Source of the DNA: a virus
Length of the DNA: 64,000 nucleotides
Strand: one strand, 5' to 3'
Virus record (IMG/VR): IMGVR_UViG_3300025112_000005
Span: 16,206 to 80,205 of that record
In this document: positions 1 through 6,734 of the stretch, in pieces
Numbering within the stretch: the first letter of the stretch is position 1
How the letters are laid out: each line of letters opens with the position of its first letter
Notes under the pieces: generated by a model
Told to the model about the DNA's origin: nothing
The model's database searches: none
Seen by the model: the letters and a program-made list of their open reading frames with translations, nothing else
Translations under genes and position numbers: made by a program

Positions 1-211
1 CGAGCATGTCGGTCAGCGCCAGCACGTCGCGGGCGGCGCGCATCGTCAGCTCCGCGTGCAGCACGCCCAGTTCGGGCTTCTCGTTGCGCAGGGCGCCAGC
101 CATCAGGCTGGCGCGCTGCTGGGGGTGCTCGGCGCCCGTGAGCATCAGCAGCAACTCGGCGCGCGGGCGGCGCGCGAGGCGCCACGTCACCAGGGAATCA
201 AGGGCGCTCAC
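1..211 (-). CDS. Partial hypothetical protein (5' part only)
   Basis: Read on the complement, a GTG at 211 opens a frame that stays open to the window edge (70 codons). The GTG overlaps the TGA of the upstream leftward gene (208-495), the same coupling used throughout this phage. The product starts VSALDSLVTW and is rich in Leu, Ala and Arg; it looks helical, with no membrane segment or catalytic motif. The 3' end is outside the window, so no function is proposed. Codons are GC3-rich, which supports real coding. Confidence 0.6.
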   Translation of the reverse strand, partial: MSALDSLVTWRLARRPRAELLLMLTGAEHPQQRASLMAGALRNEKPELGVLHAELTMRAARDVLALTDML

Positions 212-495
212 TGTGCCCACCCGCTCTCCGCGCGGCGGGTCACGCGGTCGGCGTAGCGGTCGAACGCCTCATCCTCGAAGTATTCGTCCGCGATGACCGC
301 CGCCCACTCTGGGAGGTCGTCGTAGTCGAGCGGGTCCGTCGTGCGCAGGGTCTCGTCGTAGAAGACGATGTGGACGCTGCCGTCCGCGCTCTCCACCACG
401 TCATCGATGCTGGTTGACGCGCGGTCGAGCCCGCCCAGTTGGCGCTCGGCGTCTTCGTTGGCGTCGGGGGTGTCTTCGTGGATCCAATCGCTCAT
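208..495 (-). CDS. Small acidic hypothetical protein
   Basis: Encodes 95 residues starting MSDWIHEDTP. An upstream in-frame ATG at 579 would add a basic, unrelated 28-residue leader, so I prefer the ATG at 495, which follows a purine-rich AAAGAG. The protein is strongly acidic (many Asp/Glu) with a block of aromatic residues near EYFEDEAFDRY. No family recognised. It is the first gene of a short leftward pair that diverges from the main rightward operon at 754, an arrangement often used for regulators or host-interaction genes. Its TGA overlaps the GTG of the next leftward gene. Confidence 0.6.
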   Translation of the reverse strand: MSDWIHEDTPDANEDAERQLGGLDRASTSIDDVVESADGSVHIVFYDETLRTTDPLDYDDLPEWAAVIADEYFEDEAFDRYADRVTRRAESGWAQ

Positions 496-549
496 CGTGC
501 TGCTCTTTCCGGGGCGCCGTTTTGCGACCCACGGAGACCATCCCAGACC

Positions 550-569
550 TTGACCAAGTAACGCAACCC
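550..569 (+). promoter_or_regulatory. TTGACCA-type element in divergent control region
   Basis: The sequence TTGACCAAGTA followed by CGCAACC closely matches TTGACCATGTAG...CAACC at 12295. A third core copy lies in the hairpin at 12135. TTGACC is 5/6 of a sigma-70 -35 box, but I see no convincing -10 box 16-18 bases downstream, so it may be an operator or phage-specific promoter. It lies between the leftward pair and the rightward early operon. Confidence 0.35.
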
Positions 570-650
570 CTTTTCTCACAGCGGGGATTAGCTTTTAGTA
601 AAAACGCTTGTACCACGGGGGTTTAGGCCCGTATGTTCGGGGTCGATTCC

Positions 651-701
651 GGTTAAAGCCCGTAGCTCAAAGGGGAAAACCCAAGCCCACGGGCACTAAC
701 C
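651..701 (+). other. Nested RNA hairpin upstream of the early operon
   Basis: Four nested helices can be read directly: GGTTA (651-655) with TAACC (697-701), GCCCGT (658-663) with ACGGGC (689-694), GCT (665-667) with AGC (684-686), and GGG with CCC around an A-rich loop (673-682). Only short internal loops separate them. It ends about 50 bases before the TTG start at 754, so it would sit in the 5' leader of the early transcript. It could be an attenuator, a protein-binding site or an mRNA-stability element. It lacks D, anticodon and T arms, so it is not a tRNA. Confidence 0.4.
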
Positions 702-753
702 AAGGCCAGCAAGGAACGGGCGCGGGGCGAAAACGCGCTCTCAGGGAGGGACC

Positions 754-1044
754 TTGACGATTCAGCAGTATCTCGACGTGCGCGGCTTGTCTAACGAGCG
801 CCTCGGGAAACAGGTCGGCGCGACGCGGCAGACGGTCGCCCGTTGGCTACGCACGGGGGCGGTAGAGCGGCGGTGGTGGTCGTCCCTGGAAGCGCTCGGC
901 ATCACGCGGTTCGCTCGGCTCTACCGCGTCTCTCTGATCATGCCCGCGGACGTGACGCACGCGGCGACGGGGATGGACCCCGAAGAGGCGCTCCACGTCG
1001 AGGTAGGCGGGTGGGGCCAGCTCGTGTTCGGGGGTCAGTCTTGA
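754..1044 (+). CDS. Small helix-turn-helix DNA-binding protein
   Basis: A 96-residue protein starting at TTG 754, preceded by a strong AGGGAGGG (743-750). Residues about 14-36 (NERLGKQVGATRQTVARWLR) look like a helix-turn-helix with the second helix in TRQTVARWL, as in Cro/XRE-type or replication-initiator HTHs. Being the first gene of the rightward early operon, divergent from a leftward pair, it could be a Cro-like regulator, but a role in replication next to the primase-helicase is equally possible. The TGA overlaps the TTG start of the helicase gene. Confidence 0.65.
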   Translation: MTIQQYLDVRGLSNERLGKQVGATRQTVARWLRTGAVERRWWSSLEALGITRFARLYRVSLIMPADVTHAATGMDPEEALHVEVGGWGQLVFGGQS

Positions 1045-3197
1045 TTCTCGGGCAGGTGTGGCCCCAGGCACGTGTGTTGGGGTGGAGCGAAGACGAGCCC
1101 GCGGGCGCAGCATACGAGACGGTGACCACGGACGCGCTCCGACGCATCTACGACACGGACGCGCACTTCGTCCCGTACTGGCTGGAGGGCGCGGCGGCGT
1201 GCCCCCGGCTGCTCAAGGACGTGGCCAAGGACCCCACGTACCCGATCCGGTTGCAGGTGATCCCGCTCGACTGCGAGCCCGAAGGCCACCCCGACGAGCT
1301 GCCCCCGGGCTGGCGCGAGAAGTTCCGCGCCGTCGCCGACGAGCTGGGCTTCGCGTGGTACGACACCCGCGGCGGCGGGCGGATGCTCCTCGCCACGCCG
1401 GATCCCGTCACCATCCAGCAGTTCGAGGTCATCCAGCGGCGCGCGGCGGCAATGGTCGATGCCGCGGGCTCCCGGGTCGACCCCGCAACGCTCGGCCAAT
1501 GGTCCCGCTGCTACCGCCTGCCGTTCGTCAACCGCGGCGGCGAGCCCCAGCGGCTCCGCTCGGGCGGGCTCGACGCCATCCCCCGCATCGAGCTGGACGC
1601 GCTGCCCAGCGCGCTCGGGCTGGAGGGCATGTTCGACGGCATCGCGGACGCGCGGCTGCCCCTGGAAGCGCTGGGCGCACAGGGCGAAGGCCGGCGCAAC
1701 GACTTTCTCGTACGCGTCGCGGGCCAGCTGCGCGGGCGCGGGCTCGGCGGCACGGCGCTGCTGGAGGAGCTGCAAACCCGGAATGAGGCGCAGTGCGATC
1801 CGCCCCTGCCACACCGCGAAGTCGCAGCCATCGCGCGCAGCGCGGAGCGCTGGGAAGCAGGCGCGCGCGCAGAGCCGGAAGCGGTGGCGGACGACCGACC
1901 GCTGGCGCTGGGGGACCACGTCGAGGTTGCACGGCGCCTGCTGGCGGAGCTGCCCGACGACACCGTGGGCGACCGCGGGATGCTCTGGGCATACTCGGCG
2001 GCGCTGGGGCTCTACGAGTCGAGCGATGGCGAGGAGCTGGCGCGGCGCGCGGCGCGGTTCTCCGGCTTCCCCATCCGTGCCGGGGTCGACCGCGACGGCA
2101 ACGACCGATTCACCAACCTGAAGCTGCGGGACAACGACTGCAAGGGCGTCGCAGGGGTCATGCTGCGCGAACACCGGACCCCCGGCTACTTCGACCACGA
2201 GGAGCCCGGGGTGGTCTTCGCCGACGGCTTCGTGGGCCAGGAGGGCACCCTGCGGCCCCACGACGCCGCGCACCGGGCGACGGTAGCCGTTCCCTTCGAG
2301 TTTCAGCCGGGGGCGACGCCTGGGGCCTTCCTGCGCTACCTGGGCGAAGTCTTCGAACCCCTGCCCGACGTGGGCGACATGATCCAGCTCGTGCGGGAGA
2401 TCATCGGCACCTACGCGATGGGCCTCGCCACCCGCTTCCAGCAGGCGTTCATCCTGCTGGGCGGCGGGGCCAACGGGAAGTCCGTGCTGCTGGACGTGGT
2501 GCGCTCGCTCTTCGACCGGAAGACCGTCACAGCCATCAGCCCCCAGGAGTGGGGCGACGAGTACCGGCGCGCTCGGCTGGCGGGGTCCCGGGTCAACCTC
2601 GTGTCGGAGCTGCCCGAAGTCGAGATGATGAGCAGCGAGAAGGTCAAGGGCATCATCAGCGGGGACGTGACCGAGGCGCGTGCGATCTACGGCGCCCCGT
2701 TCGACTTCACCCCGCGCGCGGGCCACCTGTTCAGCGCTAACGCGTTGCCGGGCGTCCGCGACCATTCACACGGCTTCTGGCGCCGCTGGAAGGTGCTACC
2801 GTTCCCCCGCGTCTTCGCGGAGCACGAGCAGGACCGCACGCTGACCCAGCGGCTCATCGAGACCCAGCGCGGGCTCATCATGTCGTGGGCTGTAGAGGCG
2901 GTGCCCGGGGTGCTCGCCCGCGGGGGGTATGTGAAGCCTGGGAGCTGTGATCGCATCACCCGTGACTGGCGAAGCCGGGCAGATCAGGTCGCCTGCTTCA
3001 TGGACGAAGACGACGCCGTGGCGGGTGAATCATGGCGCATCGGCGCTAGCCAGCTCTACAACCGATACGTGGAATGGGCCAAGCTGAACGGCTACCGAAA
3101 CCAGCTCTCCGGTAGGGTGTTCGGGGAGCGCGTCAAGACGATCCCAGGCGTGGGGACCAACAAGGTCAAAGGCGTGCGTTGGTATTTTGCGGTGTAA
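1041..3197 (+). CDS. Primase-helicase, D5/P4 superfamily 3
   Basis: 718 residues from TTG 1041, which overlaps the TGA of the HTH gene; the frame is open upstream, but that part is a shadow of the HTH gene. The N-terminal ~200 residues look like an archaeo-eukaryotic-primase-type domain. Residues about 215-275 (RNDFLVRVAGQL to EVAAIARSAE) resemble the PriCT-1 primase C-terminal domain. The C-terminal half is an SF3/D5 helicase with Walker A GGGANGKS (Lys480), the NLVSELPE region near 517 as Walker B, and the FSANALPG sensor segment near 565. Such proteins prime and unwind DNA at the phage origin. Iterons lie directly downstream, consistent with an origin beside its helicase. No frameshift seen. 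Confidence 0.88.
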   Translation: MILGQVWPQARVLGWSEDEPAGAAYETVTTDALRRIYDTDAHFVPYWLEGAAACPRLLKDVAKDPTYPIRLQVIPLDCEPEGHPDELPPGWREKFRAVADELGFAWYDTRGGGRMLLATPDPVTIQQFEVIQRRAAAMVDAAGSRVDPATLGQWSRCYRLPFVNRGGEPQRLRSGGLDAIPRIELDALPSALGLEGMFDGIADARLPLEALGAQGEGRRNDFLVRVAGQLRGRGLGGTALLEELQTRNEAQCDPPLPHREVAAIARSAERWEAGARAEPEAVADDRPLALGDHVEVARRLLAELPDDTVGDRGMLWAYSAALGLYESSDGEELARRAARFSGFPIRAGVDRDGNDRFTNLKLRDNDCKGVAGVMLREHRTPGYFDHEEPGVVFADGFVGQEGTLRPHDAAHRATVAVPFEFQPGATPGAFLRYLGEVFEPLPDVGDMIQLVREIIGTYAMGLATRFQQAFILLGGGANGKSVLLDVVRSLFDRKTVTAISPQEWGDEYRRARLAGSRVNLVSELPEVEMMSSEKVKGIISGDVTEARAIYGAPFDFTPRAGHLFSANALPGVRDHSHGFWRRWKVLPFPRVFAEHEQDRTLTQRLIETQRGLIMSWAVEAVPGVLARGGYVKPGSCDRITRDWRSRADQVACFMDEDDAVAGESWRIGASQLYNRYVEWAKLNGYRNQLSGRVFGERVKTIPGVGTNKVKGVRWYFAV

Positions 3198-3252
3198 TCA
3201 ATTGCTCTAGGGAGGGAAGTACACCGGCCATGTTAGAAATGTGCGTAATCGG

Positions 3253-3511
3253 GGTAGCGGGTGGTAGCGGTTGGGTAGCGGGTAAAGCACTTTACCCGCT
3301 ACCCACTTTCTCCAATCACCGCGGGGCTTTACAGAAAAGCTGGCGGAAGTAGCGGTTGAGGCTCTGGGAGTCTATATACGCATATGTATAGGGACTCCCA
3401 AGCGTTTTCCCGCTACTACCGCTACCCTTGTGCTATACTGCCGGAAACATGGGGTTTTTGGGACGTTTTCAGGACACCCACCCGCTACCTAGCGGGGGTT
3501 CACCCGCTACC
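3253..3511. other. Candidate replication origin: iterons plus AT-rich hairpin
   Basis: A roughly 330-base gap after the primase-helicase gene is filled with copies of GGTAGCGGGT or its complement. Forward copies lie at 3253-3262, 3263-3272 (GGTAGCGGTT), 3274-3283 and, degenerate, 3348-3357. Inverted copies lie at 3294-3303, 3408-3417 and 3417-3426 (both variant), 3480-3489 and 3502-3511. Copies at 3274 and 3294 sit in a perfect 15-base inverted repeat (3273-3287 with 3290-3304). Between the clusters lies an 8-base inverted repeat TGGGAGTC/GACTCCCA (3365-3372, 3393-3400) enclosing a very AT-rich loop, TATATACGCATATGTATA. Iterons plus an AT-rich unwinding element beside a helicase gene are classic origin architecture. 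A purely transcriptional operator array is the alternative. Confidence 0.65.
3431..3439 (+). promoter_or_regulatory. Extended -10 promoter within the iteron array
   Basis: TGTGCTATACT contains TGC-TATACT, an extended -10 element with a 5/6 hexamer. The position of a -35 box is occupied by two inverted iterons (3408-3426), so an iteron-binding protein could repress it. It would transcribe the gene starting at 3527 and those downstream. Confidence 0.45.
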
Positions 3512-3526
3512 AGGGAGGTTAAAGCC

Positions 3527-3979
3527 GTGAAAGCCACGCAACGCGCCGTTTTGGCGAATTTGGCGAATTCTTGCGCTGGGGCGCTCTTTGACAAGGGGCG
3601 CGCTGCGCTCTTGTGGCGTGATGCGGAGGGGTTCCTTAACTCAGCGCGGATCGTCCCCTGCGGCTTCGGCGCGGTGCGCCTGACGGTCAACTACTGGACC
3701 CCGGCGCTGTCGTGTCGGCGGTTGGGCGCGTTGGGGTTCGACGTGGACGATCAACACTTGTTGGCAGCGTCGGGTGATCTGGCAAGACACAGTGACCCCC
3801 GGCTGAAGCTGGAGCTATCCATGCAGCCCGCGGAGGTCCCCCAGCTCGTGCCCGGGTGGTTCTGGGCGTGGGTGGAGGCGCGGTGTGACCGGGGCGAGAT
3901 GCCCCCGCCCCCATTCCCGGTGACTGCGGACCTGTCCGAAAGCTACGTCTGGTCAACGGCGGCGGATTCTTCGTGCTGA
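3527..3979 (+). CDS. Hypothetical protein downstream of candidate origin
   Basis: 150 residues from GTG 3527, chosen because AGGGAGG (3512-3518) is correctly spaced before it; the frame is open further upstream, but that stretch is the iteron array. The protein begins (M)KATQRAVLAN, has a Trp- and Pro-rich second half (PGWFWAWVEAR, MPPPPFPV) and no recognised domain. Its TGA overlaps the GTG of the VRR-NUC gene, suggesting translational coupling. The position next to iterons makes a replication accessory or iteron-binding role possible, but no HTH is evident. Confidence 0.65.
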   Translation: MKATQRAVLANLANSCAGALFDKGRAALLWRDAEGFLNSARIVPCGFGAVRLTVNYWTPALSCRRLGALGFDVDDQHLLAASGDLARHSDPRLKLELSMQPAEVPQLVPGWFWAWVEARCDRGEMPPPPFPVTADLSESYVWSTAADSSC

Positions 3980-4440
3980 GCGAGCACTCAGAGCAGAGCG
4001 AGCTGGTGCGGCGAGCGCGCAGGGCGGGGTTGCTGATCGCGTCGGTGCCCAACGGGGCATCGTTGGCAGGCAACAAGCGCGACCGTGCGCGGCAGATGGC
4101 GAAGCTGAAGCGGGAGGGGTTAGCCATCGGCGTGCCCGACCTGCTGGTGTTCAGCCAGCCGACGGATCTGGACGTGGCGAGCGACTTCGAGCAGGAGCTG
4201 GTCGAGGCGCTGCGGGCGCTGTCGCCGGAGGCACGGGCACGCGTGGCGGCGCTGGCCGGAGTCGGCCCCGGCGCGGGGCTGGAGATGAAGCGGAGCGACG
4301 GCGGCAAGGACCCCGATGGCTCGCCAGCACAGCAGCGCTGGGGCGGGTGGTTGGCGGGACGCGGCTGGCGCTGGGGCGTGGCGCACGGGTGGCGGCAGGG
4401 GCTTGACCAATTACGGGCGTGGGGCTACAGTGTCCGGTGA
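3973..4440 (+). CDS. VRR-NUC domain nuclease
   Basis: 155 residues from GTG 3973, overlapping the preceding stop. The VRR-NUC signature is visible in order: a basic stretch SVPNGASLAGNKRDRARQ, GVPDLLVF with Asp56, LEMKR giving the ExK pair Glu104/Lys106, then QQRWGGWLAGRGW. This fold belongs to the PD-(D/E)xK superfamily, and phage members cleave branched or structured DNA during replication, recombination or packaging. An insert of about 45 residues between the Asp and ExK strands is longer than in minimal family members. Its place after the primase-helicase and origin supports a role in processing replication intermediates. Confidence 0.8.
   Translation: MLSEHSEQSELVRRARRAGLLIASVPNGASLAGNKRDRARQMAKLKREGLAIGVPDLLVFSQPTDLDVASDFEQELVEALRALSPEARARVAALAGVGPGAGLEMKRSDGGKDPDGSPAQQRWGGWLAGRGWRWGVAHGWRQGLDQLRAWGYSVR
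4403..4431 (+). promoter_or_regulatory. Sigma-70-like promoter near the end of the nuclease gene
   Basis: TTGACC (4403-4408, 5/6) is followed after exactly 17 bases by TACAGT (4426-4431, 4/6). Transcription would start just before the small genes at 4441. This is the best-spaced -35/-10 pair I found by eye, though it lies inside the coding 3' end of the nuclease gene. Confidence 0.45.
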
Positions 4441-4596
4441 ATGACCAAGTACGAACGAGCCCGGGAAGCCTACGAGCGGTGGTGTGCTGCGAGCGTGCAG
4501 CCCGACCACTCCCGGGCGTGGTACGTGTTGAGCGACGATGAAAAACGGCGCTGGTACGCCGTGGTGGGAGAAGAATGGTGCTTGAAGGCGAGATGA
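4441..4596 (+). CDS. Small hypothetical protein, 51 residues
   Basis: ATG 4441 immediately follows the nuclease stop (4438-4440) and opens a 51-codon frame beginning MTKYERAREA. The product is rich in Trp, Tyr, Arg and Glu, with a WYVLSDDEKRRWYAVV core that looks helical and amphipathic. Its TGA overlaps the next ATG (ATGA at 4593), as in most gene pairs here, which supports it being real. No function recognised. Confidence 0.55.
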   Translation: MTKYERAREAYERWCAASVQPDHSRAWYVLSDDEKRRWYAVVGEEWCLKAR

Positions 4597-4688
4597 CGAC
4601 CCTGGAGCAGCGGGTGTTTGCGGCGGCGTTTGCCGCGTCCCACGTGGCGCATTCGCACGGGATGGTCACGAAGCCCGTGGAGCGGTGA
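4593..4688 (+). CDS. Very small hypothetical protein, 31 residues
   Basis: ATG 4593 overlaps the previous TGA, and its own TGA overlaps the GTG of the transglycosylase gene at 4685, so the frame fills the gap exactly with coupling at both ends. The product begins MTTLEQRVFA, is Ala/His-rich and has no recognised motif. It may simply be a leader that couples translation of the lytic gene behind it. Confidence 0.4.
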   Translation: MTTLEQRVFAAAFAASHVAHSHGMVTKPVER

Positions 4689-5113
4689 TCATCGCGTTCC
4701 TACTCGCCCAGATCTTCGCCCCGTGCTCTCCAGCGGTCGCAAGACTGCGGGCGGAGCACGTGCGCGGCGCGGAGCTGGTGAGCCGGACGGTGGTCTGCGT
4801 GGACGTGGTGCTGGCGGCGCGTGCCCGCGGGGTCGACCCCCGGCTGGCTGTGTCGGTGGCGTGGCACGAGTCGCGAATGGCGCCCAACGACGAAAGCAGC
4901 GCGGGGGCGGTCGGCCCGATGCAGGTTGTGCCGCGCTGGTGGTGTCCAGAAGGCCGCCGAGCGGGCTGCGACGTGGTGGATGCCGGGATGGAGGCGTTGG
5001 CGACCTACACGGGGCGCTACGGGCTCCGCGAGGGGCTGGCGCGCTACAATGCCGGCAACGACCCCGGGCCACGTGCCTGGGAGTACGCGGACGGGGTGCT
5101 GGAGTGGCTGTGA
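4685..5113 (+). CDS. Lytic transglycosylase (SLT-like), possibly secreted
   Basis: 142 residues from GTG 4685. A hydrophobic N-terminus (IIAFLLAQIFAP) resembles a signal or anchor. The SLT fold is shown by AVSVAWHESRM with the catalytic Glu62, GAVGPMQVVPRWW, and the C-terminal GLARYNAGN motif. These enzymes cleave the MurNAc-GlcNAc bond of peptidoglycan with 1,6-anhydro product formation. It lies in the early region, far from the lysis cassette at 61891-63937, so it may be an alternative endolysin, a virion-associated wall enzyme, or act in superinfection exclusion. Cys residues flank the domain (VVCVDVV, WWCPEG, GCDVV), so a disulfide is possible after export. Confidence 0.78.
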   Translation: MIIAFLLAQIFAPCSPAVARLRAEHVRGAELVSRTVVCVDVVLAARARGVDPRLAVSVAWHESRMAPNDESSAGAVGPMQVVPRWWCPEGRRAGCDVVDAGMEALATYTGRYGLREGLARYNAGNDPGPRAWEYADGVLEWL

Positions 5114-5919
5114 GGCGGGAAGACCGAGGCTGGCCCCCCGTCGGTGGCGTGTGGCACCGAGGCACGCAGCAACGCGAGGTGCTGGAGCACGACTGCGGCG
5201 GTGGCCGCGTGCGCTACAAGAGCCTGCACCGGACACGTTGGTGCAAGCTGGGCACGTGGTGGAAATGGGCCGAGAAAGCGGTCGTGGGCGAGGTGCCTCT
5301 GGCACCTGATGAGCCCGTGTTGCTGCGGGACTTGGGGCATGAGCACCGGGGCTTGAGCGGCATCCTTGCGCCCCCCAAACCTCCAGGCCATCCAGGCGTT
5401 GCGCGTCTGGATGGGGCGGCGTTCGACCGTTGGCGGTCCGTGGTTGGTGAGTGCCTTGTGCGTGGCGTGCCCGTTGCGGAAGTGGCGGCGGCGACGGGGC
5501 TCACGGTGGCGCAGGTCGTCAAGGCCACCAAGGCGCTACGGAAGGCGTTCACGGCGCTGGGGCACGGCGCGCTGGCGCTGCGGCGTGAGGCGCTGTGGTG
5601 GGACGCGGTGCGGCTGGAGGCCACGCTCACGGACCACTTGCTGGCGTGCGTGCCCGGCGAGACGGACGCGCGCGAGGTCGCGGCGCTGGCGAAGGCACTG
5701 CTGGAGGCGCAGAAGCACCGGGCCACGCTCTGCGGGGCGACGGACGCGCCGACGACCCAGGTCAACGTCAACGTGGGCGTGGTCGACCCCGTGCAGATCG
5801 CCGTGCAACGGTTCGGGCTCGACCCCGATCAGCTCGGAGCGCTGGGGGACGGGCTGGCTGGCCAGCTCACAGACCGGGCGCGGGTGGTGCTGGAAGCTGA
5901 TTTCGAGGAGGCGGGGTGA
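5110..5919 (+). CDS. Putative DNA-binding protein, TerS-like features
   Basis: 269 residues from GTG 5110, overlapping the stop of the transglycosylase gene; the open frame upstream of 5110 is a shadow. Residues ~15-60 hold a Cys/His/Trp-rich segment (HDCGGG...HRTRWCKLGTWWKW). Residues ~123-150 (VAEVAAATGLTVAQVVKATK) look like a helix-turn-helix, followed by long helices and a VNVNVGVVDP segment near 218. An HTH followed by helices and a Val/Asn-rich strand recalls some small terminase subunits, but the gene is 7 kb from terL and I cannot exclude a transcription factor. Function left open. Confidence 0.55.
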   Translation: MRREDRGWPPVGGVWHRGTQQREVLEHDCGGGRVRYKSLHRTRWCKLGTWWKWAEKAVVGEVPLAPDEPVLLRDLGHEHRGLSGILAPPKPPGHPGVARLDGAAFDRWRSVVGECLVRGVPVAEVAAATGLTVAQVVKATKALRKAFTALGHGALALRREALWWDAVRLEATLTDHLLACVPGETDAREVAALAKALLEAQKHRATLCGATDAPTTQVNVNVGVVDPVQIAVQRFGLDPDQLGALGDGLAGQLTDRARVVLEADFEEAG

Positions 5920-6128
5920 TGGGGGACGTAGAGGAGCGCGCGGAGTGCAACGGGTGCGGCGCGGACCTGACCTTCTGCATCTGCATCTTGGCTTCTTCCA
6001 TCGCCTTGGTGTGCGACAACTGCGCCCGCTGCTGGTGCGATGAAGAAGGGTGCCGGGAGGCGTCGGGGCTGGCGGACGGGGACGTGGTGTGCTCGCCGTG
6101 CTTCGATGAGGCGATGGGGAAAGGCTGA
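5919..6128 (+). CDS. Small Cys-rich zinc-binding protein
   Basis: 69 residues. ATG 5919 (TGATG overlap, GAGGAG 8 bases upstream) is preferred over GTG 5916. Cysteines cluster as CNGCG, CIC, CDNCARCWC and CSPC, typical of small zinc-ribbon proteins. Oddly, the stretch between the first and second knuckles (5971-6008) is a near-exact inverted copy of a segment in the gene at 11630, so the hydrophobic LTFCICILASSIALV may be an insertion rather than part of the original fold. DNA, RNA or protein binding are all possible. Confidence 0.6.
   Translation: MGDVEERAECNGCGADLTFCICILASSIALVCDNCARCWCDEEGCREASGLADGDVVCSPCFDEAMGKG
5971..6008 (-). repeat. 38-base inverted repeat, copy 1
   Basis: The complement of this stretch matches 11821-11858 at 37 of 38 positions (one A/G difference). 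Here it lies antisense inside the zinc-binding protein gene; in copy 2 it is read sense as KAMEEAKMQMQK. Confidence 0.85.
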
Positions 6129-6173
6129 TGTTTCGGATCAACCGATCGGCGCTGAGGGAAGGGGGCGTGAGAA

Positions 6174-6500
6174 GTGAGCACCATGTCCACGAAGCTGCGC
6201 AGTGAGCGTGCGCGTGCTGAAGGCCGCGCGCGGGAGCTGGACCGGCTGAAGTCGCTTACGGGCGTGTCACGGTGGGACCAGATACATGGGCGCGTCGCGG
6301 AGCTGTTGGCGCCCGCGGTCGAGGTACTGCCCGACGGTGCGCGGTTCACGGGGGCCGATGGCGAGGAGTGGCGTATTCGGTGGTGCGCTGAGCACGGCGA
6401 CTTGAGCTTGCGGGGTGGCATGAAGGTGAGCGCGACGCGACGCGGTGAGCCCGTGTCGTTGTCGGGGGCGTTGTATATGTGGACGCGGGTGGTGAACTGA
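6174..6500 (+). CDS. Hypothetical protein, 108 residues
   Basis: GTG 6174 (an in-frame ATG at 6183 is a possible alternative). The N-terminus is a basic helix (TKLRSERARAEGRARELDRLK); the remainder is beta-like with WRIRWCAEHGDLSLRG. No family recognised. Its last 22 bases are tandemly duplicated, and the duplicate supplies the start of the next gene. Confidence 0.5.
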   Translation: MSTMSTKLRSERARAEGRARELDRLKSLTGVSRWDQIHGRVAELLAPAVEVLPDGARFTGADGEEWRIRWCAEHGDLSLRGGMKVSATRRGEPVSLSGALYMWTRVVN

Positions 6501-6522
6501 GTGGACGCGGGTGGTGAACTGA
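6479..6522 (+). repeat. Exact 22-base tandem duplication at a gene junction
   Basis: 6479-6500 and 6501-6522 are identical (begin GTGGACGCGG, end GAACTGA). Copy 1 encodes the end of the upstream gene; copy 2 provides the GTG start and first codons of the next gene in another frame. 22 is not a multiple of three, so the duplication separates two genes that probably overlapped before. Confidence 0.9.
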
Positions 6523-6734
6523 GCAGCAGGCGAATGGCGGTGGCGCGTGGCGCGGTGCACTTGACGCGGCCCGAGGGCGGGGCGCCGTCGGGGTATTGCG
6601 GCGCGGGCGAGGGCATGTGGACCGACGACCCGCACGAGTGCACGTGCGACGGGTGTCTCTGGTTGTGGTCGAGCAAGAACCCCCCGCAAGAGGTGGCGAG
6701 AGGGCAGCGCGAAGGTGGCGAAGAGGCGGGGTAA
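6501..6734 (+). CDS. Small Cys-containing hypothetical protein
   Basis: 77 residues from GTG 6501 (an ATG at 6534 preceded by GCAGG is an alternative start). Contains YCGAGEG and ECTCDGC, a possible small metal-binding motif, and a Trp-rich LWLWSSKNPP. Its 3' end overlaps the start of the next frame at 6715. No function recognised. Confidence 0.45.
   Translation: MDAGGELSSRRMAVARGAVHLTRPEGGAPSGYCGAGEGMWTDDPHECTCDGCLWLWSSKNPPQEVARGQREGGEEAG

Noticed and set aside
651-701. Possible tRNA (GCCCGTAGCTCA resembles a tRNA 5' end, and TCGATTCC lies just upstream)
   Set aside because: No D, anticodon or T arms can be drawn in order; the sequence folds better as one nested hairpin.
843-1040. N-terminal extension of the primase-helicase
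   Set aside because: It is the +2 shadow of the HTH gene; TTG 1041 overlaps that gene's stop.
1035-2765. 576-codon - strand frame opposite the primase-helicase
   Set aside because: Antisense shadow of a gene with clear Walker motifs; no family features of its own.
5110-5919. Firm assignment as small terminase subunit
   Set aside because: Only the HTH and general layout support it, and the gene is 7 kb from terL; kept as a possibility only.
6128-6205. 25-codon frame starting at the TGATG overlap
   Set aside because: Too short and without codon bias; it overlaps the better-supported gene at 6174.
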